64,000 bases of DNA from Tatumella ptyseos ATCC 33301 (GTDB lineage Bacteria; Pseudomonadota; Gammaproteobacteria; Enterobacterales; Enterobacteriaceae): NCBI RefSeq assembly GCF_000735525.1, contig NZ_JMPR01000020.1, positions 1 to 64,000 of the forward strand, given 5' to 3'. Position numbers and translations under genes: made by a program. The notes beneath the pieces are model-generated. The model saw only the letters and a program-made list of their open reading frames with translations, was not told the DNA's origin and made no database searches. Of this stretch, positions 8,167 to 17,731 are shown piece after piece. Position 1 is the stretch's first letter. Each line of letters opens with the position of its first letter.

Positions 8167-9144
8167 ATGCCTAACCGTCTTACCTGGTGCGATCTGCCTG
8201 CGAATGTTGCGCAATGGCCGGGTCTGCCTTTATCTCTGAGTGGTGATGAAGTGATGCCACTGGATTATCGTGCCGGGAGTACCGGCTGGTTACTTTACGG
8301 ACAGGGGCTGGATAAACAGCGTCTGACCGATTATCAGCACCGTTTAGGGGCTGCGATGGTGATCGTCAGTGGCTGGTCTGTTGATGATGTTCAGGTAATC
8401 CGGCTGGCCGGTTCGCTGACACCAAGAGCCAGTAAACTGGCCCATGACAGCGGGCTGGATGTCGTCCCGTTAGGGGATCTTCCGCATCTGAAAACCCCCG
8501 GGTTACTGGTGATGGATATGGATTCCACGGCGATAGAGATTGAATGTATCGATGAAATCGCCAGACTGGCAGGGTGTGGCGAACAGGTCGCGGAAGTCAC
8601 AGAACGCGCCATGCGCGGAGAACTGGACTTTGAAGACAGTTTGCGTCAGCGGGTGGCCGCCCTGAAGGGTGCCGATGCCGGCATACTCAAACAGGTGCGT
8701 GATGAACTGCCGTTGATGCCGGGCTTGCGTTATCTGGTTAGCGAACTGCAGAAGTATGACTGGAAGGTCGCTATAGCGTCCGGGGGTTTTACCTTCTTTG
8801 CCGATTACCTGCGTGACGAACTCGATCTGGTCGCCGTGGCCGCGAATGAGCTGGAGATCTTTGATGGCCGTCTTACCGGTAATGTCATTGGTCAGGTCGT
8901 GGATGCAAAATATAAAGCCGTGACGTTGGAAAAACTGGCTGCACGCTTTGAGATCCCGCCACAGCAGACAGTCGCGATTGGCGATGGTGCAAACGATCTG
9001 GTGATGATGAAAGCCGCCGGTCTGGGCATTGCATATCATGCCAAGCCTAAGGTGAATGAAAAAGCCCGGGTCACCATCCGTCATGCATCCCTGCTCGGGG
9101 TACTGTGTATTCTGAGCGGTGGTTTGATTCACGAACAACGATAA
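8167..9144 (+). CDS. serB: phosphoserine phosphatase
   Basis: Catalyses the last step of serine biosynthesis, phosphoserine to serine plus phosphate. The 325-residue protein has an N-terminal regulatory domain and a C-terminal HAD domain. Motif I is MDMDST with nucleophile Asp117 and general acid Asp119; motif II is ASGGF; motif IV is GDGANDL. Length agrees with E. coli SerB (322 aa). A CAGGAG Shine-Dalgarno precedes the ATG. radA follows after 14 bp, so the two are probably co-transcribed. Confidence 0.97.
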   Translation: MPNRLTWCDLPANVAQWPGLPLSLSGDEVMPLDYRAGSTGWLLYGQGLDKQRLTDYQHRLGAAMVIVSGWSVDDVQVIRLAGSLTPRASKLAHDSGLDVVPLGDLPHLKTPGLLVMDMDSTAIEIECIDEIARLAGCGEQVAEVTERAMRGELDFEDSLRQRVAALKGADAGILKQVRDELPLMPGLRYLVSELQKYDWKVAIASGGFTFFADYLRDELDLVAVAANELEIFDGRLTGNVIGQVVDAKYKAVTLEKLAARFEIPPQQTVAIGDGANDLVMMKAAGLGIAYHAKPKVNEKARVTIRHASLLGVLCILSGGLIHEQR

Positions 9145-9158
9145 GCTGAGGAGTAGTT

Positions 9159-10544
9159 TTGGCCAAAGCGGCAAAACGTGCCTATGTCTGTAATGAGTGC
9201 GGCGCTGATTATCCCCGCTGGCAGGGGCAGTGCAGTGCTTGTCAGGCATGGAACAGTATCACTGAGGTGCGTATCGCCTCTACACCTGCAGCGGCCCGCA
9301 GTGAGCGGTTATCCGGATATGCAGGGAGTGCCGGTGTTTCTAAGGTACAGAAACTCTCGGAAATCAGCCTTGAAGCCTTGCCCCGCTTTTCCACCGGGTT
9401 TATAGAATTCGACCGGGTGCTGGGCGGTGGCGTGGTCCCGGGCAGTGCAATCCTGATTGGCGGTAGCCCCGGAGCCGGGAAATCCACGTTATTGTTACAG
9501 ACACTTTGTAAGTTGTCAGAGCAAATGAAAACGCTGTATGTGACCGGAGAAGAGTCATTACAGCAGGTAGCCATGCGTGCTCATCGTCTGGGGCTACCGA
9601 CTGAAAACCTGAATATGCTGTCAGAAACCAGCATTGAGCAAATCTGTCAGGTGGCCGGCGAAGAAAAACCGGGCCTGATGGTGATCGACTCTATCCAGGT
9701 GATGCATATGGCGGATGTTCAGTCATCCCCTGGCAGTGTTGCCCAGGTGAGGGAAACGGCCGCTTATCTGACCCGTTTTGCGAAACTGCAGGGCGTCGCC
9801 ATCATTATGGTCGGACATGTGACAAAAGATGGTTCACTGGCCGGCCCGAAAGTGCTTGAGCACTGCATTGACTGCTCGGTGTTACTGGACGGTGATGCGG
9901 ATTCACGTTTCCGGACGTTGCGCAGCCATAAAAACCGTTTCGGTGCGGTGAATGAGTTGGGCGTGTTCGCGATGACCGGGCAGGGGATGCGCGAGGTGAG
10001 TAACCCTTCCGCTATCTTCCTGTCCCGCGGTGAGGAAGTTACCTCCGGCAGTGCTATCGTGGTGGTCCGCGAAGGAACGCGTCCTTTGCTGGTCGAAATT
10101 CAGGCGTTGGTTGACCATTCGATGATGGGGAATCCGCGTCGTGTGGCGGTGGGCCTGGAACAGAACCGGCTGGCCATTTTACTGGCGGTACTTCACCGGC
10201 ATGGCGGCCTGCAAATGGCTGACCAGGACGTGTTTGTCAATGTGGTCGGTGGGGTGAAAGTGACAGAAACCAGTGCTGACCTTGCGCTGTTACTGGCATT
10301 GGTCTCCAGCCTGCGGGATCGTCCATTGCCTCAGGATCTGGTTATCTTTGGTGAAGTCGGGCTGGCGGGCGAGATCCGTCCTGTCCCGGGTGGACAGGAA
10401 AGGATCAGTGAAGCCGCCAAGCATGGCTTCCGGCGTGCGATCGTTCCGGCGGCCAATGTCCCGAAAAAAGCCCCGGAAGGAATGAAAGTCTATAGTGTGA
10501 AAAAACTGGCTGATGCGCTGGATATCTTCGACGAACTGGCCTGA
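9159..10544 (+). CDS. radA: DNA repair protein RadA (TTG start)
   Basis: RecA-like ATPase/helicase that promotes branch migration of recombination intermediates. The 461-residue protein has an N-terminal C4 zinc finger (Cys11, Cys14, Cys25, Cys28), Walker A GGSPGAGKST at 101-110, the RadA-specific KNRFG motif, and a C-terminal Lon-protease-like domain (from about 290, including GEVGLAGEIRPV). The start codon is TTG at 9159, with GAGGAG five bases upstream, and matches the E. coli N terminus (MAKAxKRA). It follows serB closely. Confidence 0.97.
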   Translation: MAKAAKRAYVCNECGADYPRWQGQCSACQAWNSITEVRIASTPAAARSERLSGYAGSAGVSKVQKLSEISLEALPRFSTGFIEFDRVLGGGVVPGSAILIGGSPGAGKSTLLLQTLCKLSEQMKTLYVTGEESLQQVAMRAHRLGLPTENLNMLSETSIEQICQVAGEEKPGLMVIDSIQVMHMADVQSSPGSVAQVRETAAYLTRFAKLQGVAIIMVGHVTKDGSLAGPKVLEHCIDCSVLLDGDADSRFRTLRSHKNRFGAVNELGVFAMTGQGMREVSNPSAIFLSRGEEVTSGSAIVVVREGTRPLLVEIQALVDHSMMGNPRRVAVGLEQNRLAILLAVLHRHGGLQMADQDVFVNVVGGVKVTETSADLALLLALVSSLRDRPLPQDLVIFGEVGLAGEIRPVPGGQERISEAAKHGFRRAIVPAANVPKKAPEGMKVYSVKKLADALDIFDELA

Positions 10545-10671
10545 TACCGGGCAGACAGAGGCTTTTTCCCGGCTTAACGGCAGTATTCAGTGCTGCAGTT
10601 AAGCCTGCAGCGTCAGTCCCTGGAGCAGAGTGACAGACACGCTCTGCCTGCGAATCATTAAGAGGCACTGA

Positions 10672-11931
10672 ATGTCGACTTACGATTATTTAAAAACGGC
10701 AATCCGCCAGCAGGGGCATACACTGCAACAAGTGGCAGATGCCTGTGATATGACTAAGGGTTACCTGAGCCAGTTGATTAATGCAAAAATTAACAGCCCG
10801 AGTGCCCGTAAGCTGGAAGCCTTACATCGTTTCCTCGGTCTGGAGTTCCCGCGCAGGGAGAAGACCGTCGGGGTGGTTTTCGGTAAGTTCTATCCGTTAC
10901 ACACCGGACATATCTATCTTATCCAGCGAGCCTGCAGTCAGGTGGATGAGCTGCATATCATCATGGGACACGATGACCCGCGGGATCGTCTGCTGTTTGA
11001 AAACAGCGCCATGTCAGAACAGCCGACCACCAGTGATCGCCTGCGCTGGTTACTCCAGACGTTTAAGTATCAGAAAAACATCCGTATTCATTCTTTTAAC
11101 GAAGAAGGGATGGAGCCGTATCCTCATGGCTGGGATGTCTGGAGCCGCGGGATGACCAACTTTATGTCGGAGCATGGTATTACGCCTGACAGGGTATATA
11201 CCAGCGAAGCCGCTGATGCGCCGATGTTTGAAAAGTTCCTGTCGATACAATCCGTACTGGTTGACCCGGATCGTTCTTTTATGAATATCAGTGGTAAACA
11301 AATCCGTCAGGATCCTTTCCGTTACTGGGAATACATTCCTACCGAAGTGAAGCCTTTCTTTGTGCGTAAGGTGGCGTTACTGGGGGGAGAGTCCAGTGGT
11401 AAGTCGACGCTGGTGAATAAACTGGCGAATATTTTCAATACCACCAGTGCCTGGGAATACGGGCGGGATTATGTCTTCTCCCATCTGGGGGGCGATGAGA
11501 TCGCACTGCAATATTCAGATTACGATAAGATTGCCCTCGGTCAGGCACAGTATATTGATTTTGCAGTAAAATATGCGAACAAAGTCGCTTTTATTGATAC
11601 GGATTTTGTGACCACTCAGGCATTCTGTCTTAAATATGAAGGGCGGCGACATCCCTTTGTTCAGGCGATGATCGATGAATACCGTTTTGATTTGGTGATC
11701 GTGCTCGAAAATAATGTGCCCTGGGTCGCTGATGGTTTACGTAGCCTGGGGAGTTCGGTGGATCGCCGGGAATTTCAGGGTTTGTTACTGGATATGCTGG
11801 CCGAGAATAATATCGATTATGTCCGGGTCGAGGAAGATGACTATGACTCACGTTTTCTTCGTTGTATTGAACTGGTGAAGCATATGCTGGAACATCCGGC
11901 AGAGCAGCCCCCGGTTATCCGTAAACAGTAA
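10672..11931 (+). CDS. nadR: NadR: NAD repressor / NMN adenylyltransferase / ribosylnicotinamide kinase
   Basis: Trifunctional regulator of NAD metabolism. Domain order in the 419 residues: an HTH at about 1-60 (LQQVADACDMTKGYLSQLIN) that represses NAD biosynthesis genes; a nucleotidyltransferase-type NMN adenylyltransferase domain starting at about 65 (FGKFYPLHTGH, then ISGKQIR); and a C-terminal nicotinamide riboside kinase with Walker A GGESSGKST near 236-244. Slightly longer than E. coli NadR (410 aa). It lies 127 bp after radA, and transcription ends at the hairpin shared with ettA. Confidence 0.96.
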   Translation: MSTYDYLKTAIRQQGHTLQQVADACDMTKGYLSQLINAKINSPSARKLEALHRFLGLEFPRREKTVGVVFGKFYPLHTGHIYLIQRACSQVDELHIIMGHDDPRDRLLFENSAMSEQPTTSDRLRWLLQTFKYQKNIRIHSFNEEGMEPYPHGWDVWSRGMTNFMSEHGITPDRVYTSEAADAPMFEKFLSIQSVLVDPDRSFMNISGKQIRQDPFRYWEYIPTEVKPFFVRKVALLGGESSGKSTLVNKLANIFNTTSAWEYGRDYVFSHLGGDEIALQYSDYDKIALGQAQYIDFAVKYANKVAFIDTDFVTTQAFCLKYEGRRHPFVQAMIDEYRFDLVIVLENNVPWVADGLRSLGSSVDRREFQGLLLDMLAENNIDYVRVEEDDYDSRFLRCIELVKHMLEHPAEQPPVIRKQ

Positions 11932-11947
11932 AGGGCAGGATGCCCAT

Positions 11948-11982
11948 AAAAAAAGCCACCGGTATTCCCCGGTGGCTTTTTT
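11948..11982. terminator. bidirectional Rho-independent terminator, nadR/ettA
   Basis: Stem GCCACCGG/CCGGTGGC with a 6-nt loop, flanked by seven A on the left and six T on the right, so it can end both the rightward nadR transcript and the leftward ettA transcript. It sits 16 bp after nadR and 17 bp from the ettA stop codon. Confidence 0.93.
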
Positions 11983-11998
11983 ACAGGAAAACCTGTAA

Positions 11999-13666
11999 TT
12001 ACTTGGTCATACGCTTGTACTTGATACGCTTAGGTTCCAGCGCATCGGCACCCAGGGTGCGCTTTTTGTACTCTTCATACTCGGTGAAGTTACCTTCGAA
12101 GAAGGCAACATTTCCTTCATCCTGATAATCCAGAATATGAGTCGCAATACGGTCAAGGAACCAGCGGTCATGGGAAATAACCATCGCGCAGCCCGGGAAT
12201 TCCAGCAACGCATTTTCCAGCGCACGCAGGGTTTCCACGTCCAGGTCGTTGGTCGGTTCATCCAGCAGTAACAGGTTACCGCCAACCTGCAGCAGTTTTG
12301 CCAGGTGCAGACGACCACGTTCACCGCCGGACAGCTCGCCTACGCGTTTGCCCTGATCGGTGCCTTTGAAGTTAAAGCGGCCAACGTAGGCACGGCTTGG
12401 CATTTCAAAGTTGCCGATTTTCATGATGTCCTGACCCCCGGAAACTTCTTCCCAGACGGTCTTACTGTTATCCATGGCATCACGGAACTGATCCACCGAG
12501 GCCAGTTTTACCGTCTCGCCCAGAGTCACCGAGCCGGAATCCGGCTGCTCCTGACCTGAAAGCATACGGAACAGCGTGGATTTACCGGCACCGTTAGGAC
12601 CGATGATCCCGACAATGGCCCCTTTCGGTACAGAGAAAGAGAGGTCATCGATTAATACGCGGTCGCCGTAGCTTTTCGTCAGGTGTTCAACTTCGATCAC
12701 CTTATCGCCCAGGCGAGCTCCTGGCGGGATAAACAGTTCGCTGGTTTCGTTACGTTTCTGGTATTCAACGCTGTTCAGCTCATCGAAACGGGCCAGACGC
12801 GCTTTGCCTTTAGACTGACGGCCCTTCGCTCCCTGGCGCACCCACTCCAGCTCTTTCTCAATCGACTTACGGCGGGCGGCTTCAGAAGAGGCCTCCTGTG
12901 CCAGACGCTGATCTTTCTGCTCAAGCCAGGAAGAGTAGTTACCTTCCCACGGGATCCCTTCACCACGGTCCAGTTCGAGGATCCAGCCCGCAACATTGTC
13001 CAGGAAGTAACGGTCATGGGTAATCGCAACGACGGTCCCTTCAAAGTCGTGCAGGAAGCGTTCCAGCCAGGCGACAGACTCTGCATCCAGGTGGTTCGTC
13101 GGTTCATCCAGCAGCAGCATATCCGGCTTTTCTAACAGCAGGCGACACAGTGCAACACGACGACGTTCCCCCCCGGAGAGGTTCGCAATTTTTGCATCCC
13201 AGTCCGGCAGGCGCAGTGCATCCGCCGCACGTTCAAACTGGGTATTGATATTGTGGCCATCGTGGGCCTGGATGATCTCTTCCAGACGTCCCTGCTCGGC
13301 GGCCAGTTTATCAAAGTCGGCCTCCGGCTCGGCATAGAGCGCATAGACTTCGTCCAGGCGTTTCAGGGCACCGACAACTTCAGCCATCGCTTCTTCTACG
13401 GACTCGCGTACCGTATGTTCAGGGTTCAGCTGAGGTTCCTGTGGCAGATAGCCGATTTTCAGGCCAGGCTGCGGACGGGCTTCACCTTCAATATCGGTAT
13501 CAATCCCGGCCATGATACGTAACAGCGTTGATTTACCTGCACCGTTAAGACCGAGGACCCCGATTTTTGCGCCGGGGAAAAAACTCAGAGAGATATTTTT
13601 CAGTATGTGACGCTTCGGCGGGACAACTTTGCCCACGCGATGCATGCTGTAAACGAATTGAGCCAC
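11999..13666 (-). CDS. ettA: energy-dependent translational throttle protein EttA (ABC-F)
   Basis: ABC-F ATPase that binds the ribosomal E site and gates entry into the elongation cycle according to the ADP/ATP ratio. The 555 residues contain two ABC domains: Walker A GLNGAGKST (near 39-47) and GPNGAGKST (near 356-364), each with signature LSGGE and a DEPTNxLD Walker B. Between them lie the arm and the linker region (EKELEWVRQGAKGRQSKGKA) that touches the P-site tRNA. Almost identical to E. coli throughout. No membrane domain, as expected for ABC-F. Confidence 0.97.
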   Translation of the reverse strand: MAQFVYSMHRVGKVVPPKRHILKNISLSFFPGAKIGVLGLNGAGKSTLLRIMAGIDTDIEGEARPQPGLKIGYLPQEPQLNPEHTVRESVEEAMAEVVGALKRLDEVYALYAEPEADFDKLAAEQGRLEEIIQAHDGHNINTQFERAADALRLPDWDAKIANLSGGERRRVALCRLLLEKPDMLLLDEPTNHLDAESVAWLERFLHDFEGTVVAITHDRYFLDNVAGWILELDRGEGIPWEGNYSSWLEQKDQRLAQEASSEAARRKSIEKELEWVRQGAKGRQSKGKARLARFDELNSVEYQKRNETSELFIPPGARLGDKVIEVEHLTKSYGDRVLIDDLSFSVPKGAIVGIIGPNGAGKSTLFRMLSGQEQPDSGSVTLGETVKLASVDQFRDAMDNSKTVWEEVSGGQDIMKIGNFEMPSRAYVGRFNFKGTDQGKRVGELSGGERGRLHLAKLLQVGGNLLLLDEPTNDLDVETLRALENALLEFPGCAMVISHDRWFLDRIATHILDYQDEGNVAFFEGNFTEYEEYKKRTLGADALEPKRIKYKRMTK

Positions 13667-13838
13667 GGAAATGAGCCTCTTTTAATACATAGTGTTCATA
13701 GGAATTCAGGCGGCAAGTGTAGCCTTTTTCCTGACATATTCACACCCACTGTCGCTGAATGTCCCCCTCTTATCGGCGGGTGCTCCGGAGCAAAGAAGAG
13801 CGAGCCTGAATGCCCCACCCGGCGGCATGCCGCAGTTA

Positions 13839-14780
13839 TCACGGGTCCATGCGGGATTTTACCCGTTGCCGGAAAAAAACGAGGTGCTGTACCGGTAACG
13901 AGATAATGATCAGACACAGCAGGATCAGCCCGATCCCGACCCAGCCACTTAAAGGCAGTCGCTCACCGACCAGAGTCACCGCGAGCAGGGCTGCTACGAC
14001 CGGTTCCGTCAGGGTCAGAGTCGTGGCTGTGCTGGCCCGGATACGGGCCAGACCATAGCCGTAGCAAAGATAGCCAATAAACATGGGCACCAGCGCCATA
14101 TAGATACCCACAGCAGTGTTCACCCGACTGTCGAGCAGAGGCGCCCCGGTGACCAACAGTACCGGCAGCAACAGCAGGGCACCCGCACCAAAGGTGGACC
14201 CCATGGCTGCGCTGGCACTCACTCCGTATTGCATCATCTTTCTGGCTGACCAGGAGTAGAGGGCATAAGTAAACCCGGCGACCAGCCCGGTAATGATCCC
14301 GGTCGCGATTTGCAGGATGTTACCTGCGGAAGTCGCGTGGCTTTCCGCCAGACACAATAGAGTCATCCCGGAGACGCCGGTCAGTGCACCAAGGGACCAT
14401 TGACGGTTCAGCGGATGCTTATCACACACATATTCAATCAGTGAGGAGAGCAGCGGGGCTGAGCCAATAGAGACAACGGTACCGACAGCCACACCGGCGT
14501 TGTGCATGGACGTATAAAAGGCCAGCGGATAGATGCCGACAGCAATGGCTCCGATCAGCAAATAGCGGAAGTTCCCGGCAATTCGGCGGCGCTGACGCAG
14601 TACCGGACGTAATGCGATCAGGGCCTGCAGCAACCCCCCGGTTCCCATGGCGATGGAACCAATAGCCAGCGGACTAACGCCGGTGGCGAAAGTGGCCGCG
14701 GTGCCGGTGGTTCCCCATAATACTGCAGCCAGCAGGACCGCAAATATCCCCGGTAAATTACGGGCGTCAGCCTGACTCAT
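13839..14780 (-). CDS. EamA-family (DMT) transporter
   Basis: A 313-residue inner-membrane protein with about ten hydrophobic segments and two EamA repeats, the drug/metabolite transporter layout. The first repeat contains AVLWGTTGTAATF, and the second ends in LTEPVVAALLAVTLVGE, a typical EamA signature. Substrate unknown; relatives export amino acids or small metabolites. Its start overlaps the stop of the upstream TetR gene by 4 nt, so the two are translated from one message and the exporter is probably TetR-controlled. The pair is not present between ettA and slt in E. coli, so it is an accessory insertion. Confidence 0.9.
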   Translation of the reverse strand: MSQADARNLPGIFAVLLAAVLWGTTGTAATFATGVSPLAIGSIAMGTGGLLQALIALRPVLRQRRRIAGNFRYLLIGAIAVGIYPLAFYTSMHNAGVAVGTVVSIGSAPLLSSLIEYVCDKHPLNRQWSLGALTGVSGMTLLCLAESHATSAGNILQIATGIITGLVAGFTYALYSWSARKMMQYGVSASAAMGSTFGAGALLLLPVLLVTGAPLLDSRVNTAVGIYMALVPMFIGYLCYGYGLARIRASTATTLTLTEPVVAALLAVTLVGERLPLSGWVGIGLILLCLIIISLPVQHLVFFRQRVKSRMDP

Positions 14781-15361
14781 AGGGCCTCCACTAAGGCTTT
14801 CGCCATCGTTCCCGCCTGCAGAACACAGGCACTGTTACCTTCGAGTCCGGCGCGGGAAGCACTGCCTTCCAGCAGAAAAGCCAAATGACGGGCCAGCAGA
14901 TGACAGCGTTGTGGATCCGGGACAAGCTGGCAAAGGTGGCTTTTCAGTATCGCTTCAATCTCTTCTTTGTGTTGCCGGATAGCCTGCCTGCCGGGCGCAC
15001 CGGCGGGCAGTTCAGCCGCAGCATTCAGCAGGCCACAGCCGCGGAACCCTGCCTCATAGGCAACCCCTGCATGATCCGCATAAGCATCAAACACGGCCAT
15101 CACCCCTTCCCGGGGGTTTTTGATTAGCGCAGCCCTTTTCTGATAGAGATCCAGCCATTCCTGGTGACGCACGGCCAGGTAGGCGGCAATCAGTTCGTCC
15201 TTTGAGCTGAAGTTGTTGTACAGACTTTTTTTCGCCACTCCGGCACGTTTCACAATGGCATCAATTCCGGTCGCGGTGATCCCGTAGTTATAAAACAGTA
15301 CACGGGCCGCATTGATCAGTTTGTCATGGGCGGAAATTTTGTCGCGCTGTATCGCAGTCAT
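14777..15361 (-). CDS. TetR-family transcriptional regulator
   Basis: A 194-residue TetR-type repressor. The N-terminal HTH reads GIDAIVKRAGVAKKSLYNNF (about 33-52), preceded by the usual first helix LINAARVLFYNYGI; the rest is a helical ligand domain with no recognisable ligand signature. First gene of a two-gene operon with the EamA exporter (4-nt overlap). An imperfect 22-bp palindrome lies 20 bp upstream of the start and is the likely autoregulatory operator. Ligand unknown. Confidence 0.9.
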   Translation of the reverse strand: MTAIQRDKISAHDKLINAARVLFYNYGITATGIDAIVKRAGVAKKSLYNNFSSKDELIAAYLAVRHQEWLDLYQKRAALIKNPREGVMAVFDAYADHAGVAYEAGFRGCGLLNAAAELPAGAPGRQAIRQHKEEIEAILKSHLCQLVPDPQRCHLLARHLAFLLEGSASRAGLEGNSACVLQAGTMAKALVEAL

Positions 15362-15380
15362 GGCAATGCCCTCTGGTAAA

Positions 15381-15402
15381 GTAGGTAGACCAGTATACTT
15401 AC
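15381..15402. promoter_or_regulatory. candidate TetR operator
   Basis: Imperfect palindrome with half sites GTAGGTAGACC and AGTATACTTAC, agreeing at 8 of 11 positions when one is inverted. It lies 20 bp upstream of the tetR start. It contains the TAGACC element found in operators of several TetR regulators such as NemR. Confidence 0.5.
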
Positions 15403-15403
15403 T

Positions 15404-15767
15404 TTATGTCAGAGATCGAGACGGATCATAAGGAAAACGTCGACAGAACCCCGTCGCCATGCTCAGAGAGTTCCGGAAATGGCGATGCTGGTGGCCCCGG
15501 GCCACTGCAGGACAAGGTTTTCGGGACGGTTCCCCGCAATAGTGTTTGCAGCACGTGCTATAACTAAAGATAACCTGGTCGGTCCGGCGATATATCCCCC
15601 CGGAATTCCGCAGATTTGTTCAGTATGATTGCCCTCAGTGGAGAATTATTCTGTCAGTCAGTGCGGGTAAATTTTCAGCCAGCCATAGCAAGTCAGGGGG
15701 CAACCCGTTAGCATGGAAGACTGCCAGTGATACGGTATTCAACGCCAGGCGATAAGAGGAGAGAAGT
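15404..15767. other. 364-bp intergenic region upstream of slt
   Basis: Lies between the divergent tetR and slt genes. No gene recognised. The only promoter-like element noted for slt is an extended -10 (TGCTATAAC, 15556-15564) beside a 10-bp palindrome AGCACGTGCT (15551-15560), with no good -35. A GAGGAGAG ribosome-binding site precedes slt. Confidence 0.5.
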
Positions 15768-17687
15768 GTGATTAAGTGGAAGAACTGGGTATTGGGCATC
15801 TGTCTGACAGGAATTGCGGGGATGAGTCAGGCCGATTCCTTAGATCAGCAGCGTCTGCGTTATCAGCAAATCAAACAAGCCTGGGATAATAATCAGATGG
15901 ACACGGTAGAACAGATGCTACCGTCACTGAAGGATTATCCGCTTTATCCTTACCTTGAATACCGCCTGATCTCACAGGATCTTGATCAGGAAACCCCGCT
16001 GGCGGTGACCAATTTTATTAACCAGTACCCGACCCTGCCTTCTTCTTATACCCTGAAGGGCCGCTTTATCAATGAGCTTGCCCGCCGTCAGGACTGGCAG
16101 GGGATCATCAGTTTCAGTCCGAATCCGCCAGGCCCGGTCCAGGCGCGGTGTAACTGGTATTACGCCAACTGGGCGACCGGTAAACAAGCCGTCGCCTGGG
16201 AAGGTGCAAAGAAACTGTGGATGACTGGCGCGGATCTGCCGTCGAGTTGTGATGCCTTGTTCACGGCATGGCAGTCCTCGACGACCTTCTCCCCGCAGTC
16301 TGTGCTGTTACGGATAGAGTTAGCCTTTAACGATGGCAATGATGCATTGGTAAGAAAGTTAATTGCCATGCTGCCCGCCGACTACGGTACGCTGGCCGGT
16401 GCGCTCAGTGCGCTGCAAAAGGATCCTCAGGGACTGAGTCTGTTTGCCGGTTCAGTGTCGCCTACCGATTTCAGTCGCGAAATTACCCGTATCGCTTTTG
16501 CCAGGCTGGCCCGACAGGATGCGGATAATGCGAGAGCGATGATCCCTGTCCTTGCTTCTGAACAGAAAATGAGTGATGCGGAAGTCCAGCATCTGAAGGA
16601 AGATGTCGCCTGGCAATATATGGGGACCGATATCACCTCAGATCAGCTGCGCTGGCGTGACAATGTGGTGATGGACAGTGATTCGACCGCACTGATTGAG
16701 CGCCGCGTCAGACAGGCAATTTCGGATGATGACCATCGTGGACTGAATACCTGGATAGCCCGTTTGCCGGTGGAAGCGAAACAGAAAGATGAATGGCAGT
16801 ACTGGCAGGCGGAATTACTGCTGGAGCAAGGGCATAAGCCGGAAGCGCAGCAGATTTTACGTGATTTGATGCAGAAGCGCGGTTTTTATCCGATGGTTGC
16901 CGCTCAGAAGCTGGGCGTACCTTACCACTTAACCATAGATTCGGCCCCGGCACCGACGGCAGCCATCACCCAGGGGGATGAAATTGCCCGGGTCAGAGAA
17001 CTGATGTACTGGGGAATGGATAACCTGGCTCGCAGTGAATGGGCTAATCTTATCCGCAGCAAATCCCGTACAGAGCAACAGATGCTGGCACGCTATGCAG
17101 ACGAACAGGACTGGTGGGATCTGAGTGTTCAGGCGACCATTACTGCGAAAATGTGGGACAGTCTGAAAGAGCGCTTCCCGCTCGCCTGGCAGCAATACTA
17201 CCAGCAGTACGCCGCGGGCAAAGCGATCCCTGTGAGTTATGCCATGGCTATCTCTCGTCAGGAAAGTGCCTGGAACCCGAAAATCCGCTCTCCTGTCGGT
17301 GCGAGTGGTTTAATGCAGGTGATGCCGGGAACGGCTGCACATACCGTGAAAATGTTCCCGGGCAGCAATTACGTTAACAGCAGCCAGTTGCTTGACCCGC
17401 AGATGAATATTCAGATTGGTATGCAGTATCTGGATTACGTTTATCGTCAGTTCGACCAGAACCGTATCTTTGCCTCGGCAGCTTACAATGCGGGACCAGG
17501 ACGGGTCCGTAAATGGCTGACAGTCAGTGGCGGTAAGCTGGATGCGGTAGGCTTCATCGAAACGATCCCGTTTGCCGAAACACGCAACTATGTGAAAAAC
17601 GTGCTGGCTTATGATGCTTATTACCGTTATTTCCTGGGCCAGCCTGATCAGATAATCCAGGACGCGGAGTGGAATCGCCGCTACTGA
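15768..17687 (+). CDS. slt: soluble lytic murein transglycosylase Slt70 (GTG start)
   Basis: Periplasmic exo-lytic transglycosylase that cleaves peptidoglycan to 1,6-anhydromuropeptides. The 639-residue precursor begins with a Sec signal peptide (MIKWKNW, hydrophobic core, cleavage after SQA near 22). A long alpha-superhelical U-shaped domain follows, then the C-terminal lysozyme-like SLT domain with catalytic Glu in ISRQESAWNP and motifs GLMQVMPGTA and AYNAGPGRV. Length is near E. coli Slt70 (645 aa). GTG 15768 has GAGGAGAG just upstream. trpR follows 44 bp later, as in E. coli. Confidence 0.96.
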   Translation: MIKWKNWVLGICLTGIAGMSQADSLDQQRLRYQQIKQAWDNNQMDTVEQMLPSLKDYPLYPYLEYRLISQDLDQETPLAVTNFINQYPTLPSSYTLKGRFINELARRQDWQGIISFSPNPPGPVQARCNWYYANWATGKQAVAWEGAKKLWMTGADLPSSCDALFTAWQSSTTFSPQSVLLRIELAFNDGNDALVRKLIAMLPADYGTLAGALSALQKDPQGLSLFAGSVSPTDFSREITRIAFARLARQDADNARAMIPVLASEQKMSDAEVQHLKEDVAWQYMGTDITSDQLRWRDNVVMDSDSTALIERRVRQAISDDDHRGLNTWIARLPVEAKQKDEWQYWQAELLLEQGHKPEAQQILRDLMQKRGFYPMVAAQKLGVPYHLTIDSAPAPTAAITQGDEIARVRELMYWGMDNLARSEWANLIRSKSRTEQQMLARYADEQDWWDLSVQATITAKMWDSLKERFPLAWQQYYQQYAAGKAIPVSYAMAISRQESAWNPKIRSPVGASGLMQVMPGTAAHTVKMFPGSNYVNSSQLLDPQMNIQIGMQYLDYVYRQFDQNRIFASAAYNAGPGRVRKWLTVSGGKLDAVGFIETIPFAETRNYVKNVLAYDAYYRYFLGQPDQIIQDAEWNRRY

Positions 17688-17698
17688 GTATGCTATGC

Positions 17699-17724
17699 TT
17701 CCGTACTCATTAACGAGTACGGAA
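17699..17724. promoter_or_regulatory. TrpR operator of trpR
   Basis: Perfect 10-bp arms TTCCGTACTC and GAGTACGGAA around a 6-bp centre ATTAAC. The core GTACTC-N6-GAGTAC matches the E. coli trpR operator (TACTC...GAGTA). It lies 7 bp upstream of the trpR start, beside a -10-like TATGCT (17689-17694), consistent with autorepression by tryptophan-bound TrpR. Confidence 0.9.
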
Positions 17725-17731
17725 GTCTCCT

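Noticed and set aside
15404-15767. Search for a small gene or mobile-element scar between tetR and slt
   Set aside because: No coding pattern, terminal inverted repeats or target duplications were found.
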